DNA of 64,000 nucleotides from Ovis canadensis (taxonomy: Eukaryota; Chordata; Mammalia; Artiodactyla; Bovidae): positions 23,042,501 through 23,106,500 of the forward strand of contig NC_091255.1 in assembly GCF_042477335.2 (NCBI RefSeq), given 5' to 3'. The notes under the pieces are model-generated. The model was not told the DNA's origin. It made no database searches and was given only the letters and a program-made list of their open reading frames with translations. A program made the position numbers and the translations under genes. Below, in pieces: positions 61,188 through 64,000 of the stretch (position 1 is the stretch's first letter; each line of letters opens with the position of its first letter).

Positions 61188-61657
61188 AAAAGACATTTTT
61201 TAGACGTAATACTACTGGACACTTAATAGACTACACTATAGAGCAGATGGAACTTTTGTATGCACTCAGAAATAACAACAAAAAAATTCGTGACTCACTT
61301 TATTGCAGTGTTCTGGATCCAAAGCCCACAATCTCTATGGTATGCCTATATATGTTTTTTACCAAGTTTTCAACTACGGGAACATTTCTATCCTCATCTT
61401 CTAGAGTCTTAAGCAACTTTCAAACTTTATCCATTCTGAAAGTTTTTACCACAATTTTCTAAAGGCATAATCTTACCAACCCTGAGATTAGAACTCAAAA
61501 AGGTCTTTTATCCATTACATGTGTGTAGCCACTAGAATTCAGATGAAGCCCCCAAGGCAGCAGAACAGGTTTGCCAAATGCATAGCAAAGCTTAAGGAAG
61601 ACCAGTTTCATCTATACAGAGAGTCACTTCTCAATCTAACCAAGCCTACCCGCTCAC

Positions 61658-61917
61658 CTCCCATGGTGTATCGGCAAGTGCTTGCGATGGACGCCGTGGC
61701 TCCCTTCCACAAACGCACTGGGCGGCTTATGGTACACGGAGGCCAGGGAGCCAATGTGGCAGATGAGCTCGTCCAGCAGGGTCGGCTCGATGAGGTCTGT
61801 CTCCTCGGAGATCAGTGGCTTTTCAGACAGCACTACCTCTTTAGCTGTGACAGGGTCAGTCGAGAGAAGGCGCCAGTAAATATAGCCCCGGTCTCGGAGG
61901 TCAGGATTATCAGAATC
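61658..61917 (-). CDS. AP2B1: AP2B1 exon A, end of trunk, residues 513-598
   Basis: This 260-nt exon starts in frame with GAT and ends with AG of the S599 codon. It encodes [20 protein letters not shown], then [20 protein letters not shown] and [20 protein letters not shown], then [20 protein letters not shown]. This is the last helical part of the AP-2 trunk, which forms the core with alpha, mu2 and sigma2. [10 protein letters not shown] and CHIGSLAS match AP2B1 rather than AP1B1. From memory, human has N and I where this copy has S and V in PPSAF and SHGVH, both conservative. The acceptor is CCATTAG|GATT and the donor GGGAG|GTGAGC. Confidence 0.98.
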
Positions 61918-64000
61918 CTAATGGAAAGGCAAACATAGGAAGGTTTAAATGTAATTATTCTGCATATAGAAACTCAAACTGCTGATTTATTATCAAGGCA
62001 ATGCTGCACCAATTTATGCAGGGTTGGCTGTTAGAAGATATTTAGACTCAATATGTTGTTAATATACTCGTAATTCTGAAATATCTAATGTCTCAAAGAA
62101 TTTAAATATAAATTGAGGTTAGTTCTAAGACTCAAATTCAGAAAGGAAGTTGGAAAGAAGAAAATAAAGTTTAACCCAAGAAAAATCAATTGCTTCAAAT
62201 GGCCTTGGGACATAAAAATGTTTTTAACTGCTATAAATATTAGCAGAATTATTCATGAAACACATCTGACATATATTTCACCCATACCTTCTTTCTTTAT
62301 TCAAATATTAAGTATCTCCTGTGGAGACAATGGCTAGGCCCTGGCAATAGAGACAACACATGGTGCCTGGCTTCAAAGAGCTCAAAGAACATTTATTATT
62401 TATTAAAATATGAGAGGTGCTATTACCTAAATAATTTTAAAAAAAACTGTTTAAGAGAGCATATAAAACTAAGTGCTTCTAAAAAGGGTGACAAATTTAG
62501 TGTCGTTTCTTTGTGTAGTGGTTAAAATAATTTTATACATGATTGTGGCTAAGGAAAATTTATTATCAATGCCACATCACAATTTAGAAATGAATAATAT
62601 AAAAGTAAGTCTCCCCCAATCACCCAGCCCTCCCCTACCTTAACTCCCCCATCCCCCAAGTACCCATCCATATAAATAGTGCACTATGAGCTTACAAACA
62701 CACATATATTCATTTTACACAAAACCAGTTTCATCCTATACTCACGCTGCTTTCTGCAGTGGCACACACAGCTGTCATTTTTCCACCATATACACAGCAC
62801 TGCACGATTATTTACTAGTGTCCTATTGATGAAGATTTAGATTGCTGCCTCCTTCTCCCTCCTTTATCCTAATCAGTTTTGTGGTCATTACAAAGTGGCA
62901 GTAAATATCCTGGTATCTACCTCCAAGAGTCTGTCTATGTGGTGGCATTCATCTACCCATGAATTGTTTCAGTGGTATTATGTTATTAAAGGCAACAATC
63001 AGCCCCATTTCAATTTCTGTGCCTAAAACACACATACAAAAGTATTTCTTTAAAGTAGGCCAGGGTTTTCCCATGAGTCTGTATATAAGCAGATGAACTG
63101 GTTCATAACTTAGCCACTTAAGGCACTTGCCATTCAGCTCAATACCAGAAGTGACCCAGATTGCTTTACATAGATTTTCTTCATCATATGTTTATGAGTG
63201 CTTATTTGAGTGTTGAGTGTTTATTTGCACTCAAAATGGATTGCTGGTTAAAAACAAAAAAGTATAAAGAAAACTGAGATACAAGCTAATACAGCATAAA
63301 AATGGTAAATTTTAATCTCAAGATAATCTTTATCATATTCATAGGTTGCATTATTCTAAAAGAAATGCACATTTTTACTTACATCAAACTATCTGCCATA
63401 TTTGAAAAGCCATAAAAAACAAGAAACCGGCACTACCCAAATTAGATGCGACTGTTTGGCTGCATGTTGGAGCAGGAAGCTTGCTCCTGAGGAAGTGTTT
63501 ATGAACGGCTGACTGGAATCTCCTTAGATTTTCATTTGGAAACAAAACTTGAATATTATAAAGCATTAAGTTGATTTTTTTTTTTAAGAATACAAGTTTC
63601 TCTGAGTATCACATCAGGAAAGCAATCCCCATCCCAGCTTTTATTGATATTTAAATTGAAAGTTTTAATCTGTACACTCAGTCCGTCCCCAAAGCACGTC
63701 ATTTAATATCTGTAGACTACGTTTTTTATTACACAATGAAAATGAATACTACACATCACTTAATTGGGAAAATTTTTAATTTATCTAGTAAGTTGTTAAA
63801 CGTATTAAACTATACAATGCAGCTTAATAATGTAATCAAAGTAAAATTTTTTTACTTCAAATTATTTTTCTCATATATCAGCTACATATTTAACCCCCCC
63901 CAAAAAAATTCCTGAGATTCACAAAATACATACTTCTTTAAAAAAGCTTGAGTCCTCCCACAAATTCAAAACACTACAATAGGATAATTTCTAGAGATAG
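61918..64000 (-). other. AP2B1: AP2B1 intron upstream of exon A, cut by the window edge
   Basis: This is AT-rich intronic sequence. A short L2-like stretch is possible near 62300-62440, and no SINE is visible. No further AP2B1 exon is recognised before the edge, so the exon ending at residue 512 lies to the right. Confidence 0.8.

Larger units (their letters stand above)
56773..61657 (-). other. AP2B1: AP2B1 intron between exons A and B
   Basis: This 4.9 kb intron holds the most unusual DNA of the window: an L2 element folded back on itself (57347-57790), a recent L1 3' insertion (57913-58099), a palindromic 56-bp minisatellite (58915-59277), a double Bov-tA and a 1.4 kb decayed BovB. Nothing is recognised at 61190-61657. 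Confidence 0.9.

Noticed and set aside
61519..61938. 139-codon plus-strand open frame
   Set aside because: It is the antisense of AP2B1 exon A, which explains the lack of stops. No plus-strand splice or family signature.

Overview
The window is mammalian, specifically ruminant, nuclear DNA. This follows from many Bov-tA and Bov-A2 SINEs, CHR-type tRNA SINEs and BovB (RTE) LINE fragments, on top of older L1, L2, MIR and hAT remnants. It carries one protein-coding gene, read on the minus strand: AP2B1, the beta-2 subunit of the AP-2 clathrin adaptor. Ten coding exons are visible. From right to left they encode residues 513 to 937, numbered on the usual 937-residue isoform. They run from the end of the trunk through the hinge and its clathrin box to the whole C-terminal appendage domain and stop codon. 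All ten exons have AG/GT boundaries and compatible phases. The known appendage residues Y815, W841, E849, Y888 and E902 fall at their expected numbers, so this is an intact gene and not a processed copy. Exons for residues 1-512 lie beyond the right edge.

Layout, left to right: 3'UTR (1-2407); last coding exon (2408-2482); exon I (7333-7487); H (15440-15526); G (16444-16528); a 21 kb intron; F (37765-37894); E (42328-42473); D (43127-43273); a 42-nt cassette microexon C (44012-44053); a 12.5 kb intron; B (56580-56772, clathrin box); A (61658-61917); then partial intron to the right edge. Exon letters are mine.

Everything else is intron or 3'UTR. Retroelement insertions are common from 3 to 25 kb, 31 to 42 kb and 46 to 61 kb, many with clear target-site duplications. 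The stretch from about 27.1 to 31.7 kb has none that I can recognise. I see no second gene, RNA gene, CRISPR or operon.

The less ordinary items are: a 444-bp fold-back inverted repeat built from an L2 element (57347-57790); a 56-bp minisatellite whose every unit contains a perfect 10-bp hairpin stem (58915-59277); the 42-nt microexon with a 31-nt pyrimidine tract at its acceptor; a 141-codon reading frame running from that microexon into the next intron; and inverted SINE and BovB pairs flanking single exons. I did not find an undescribed biological system. These are local structural observations that can be tested.
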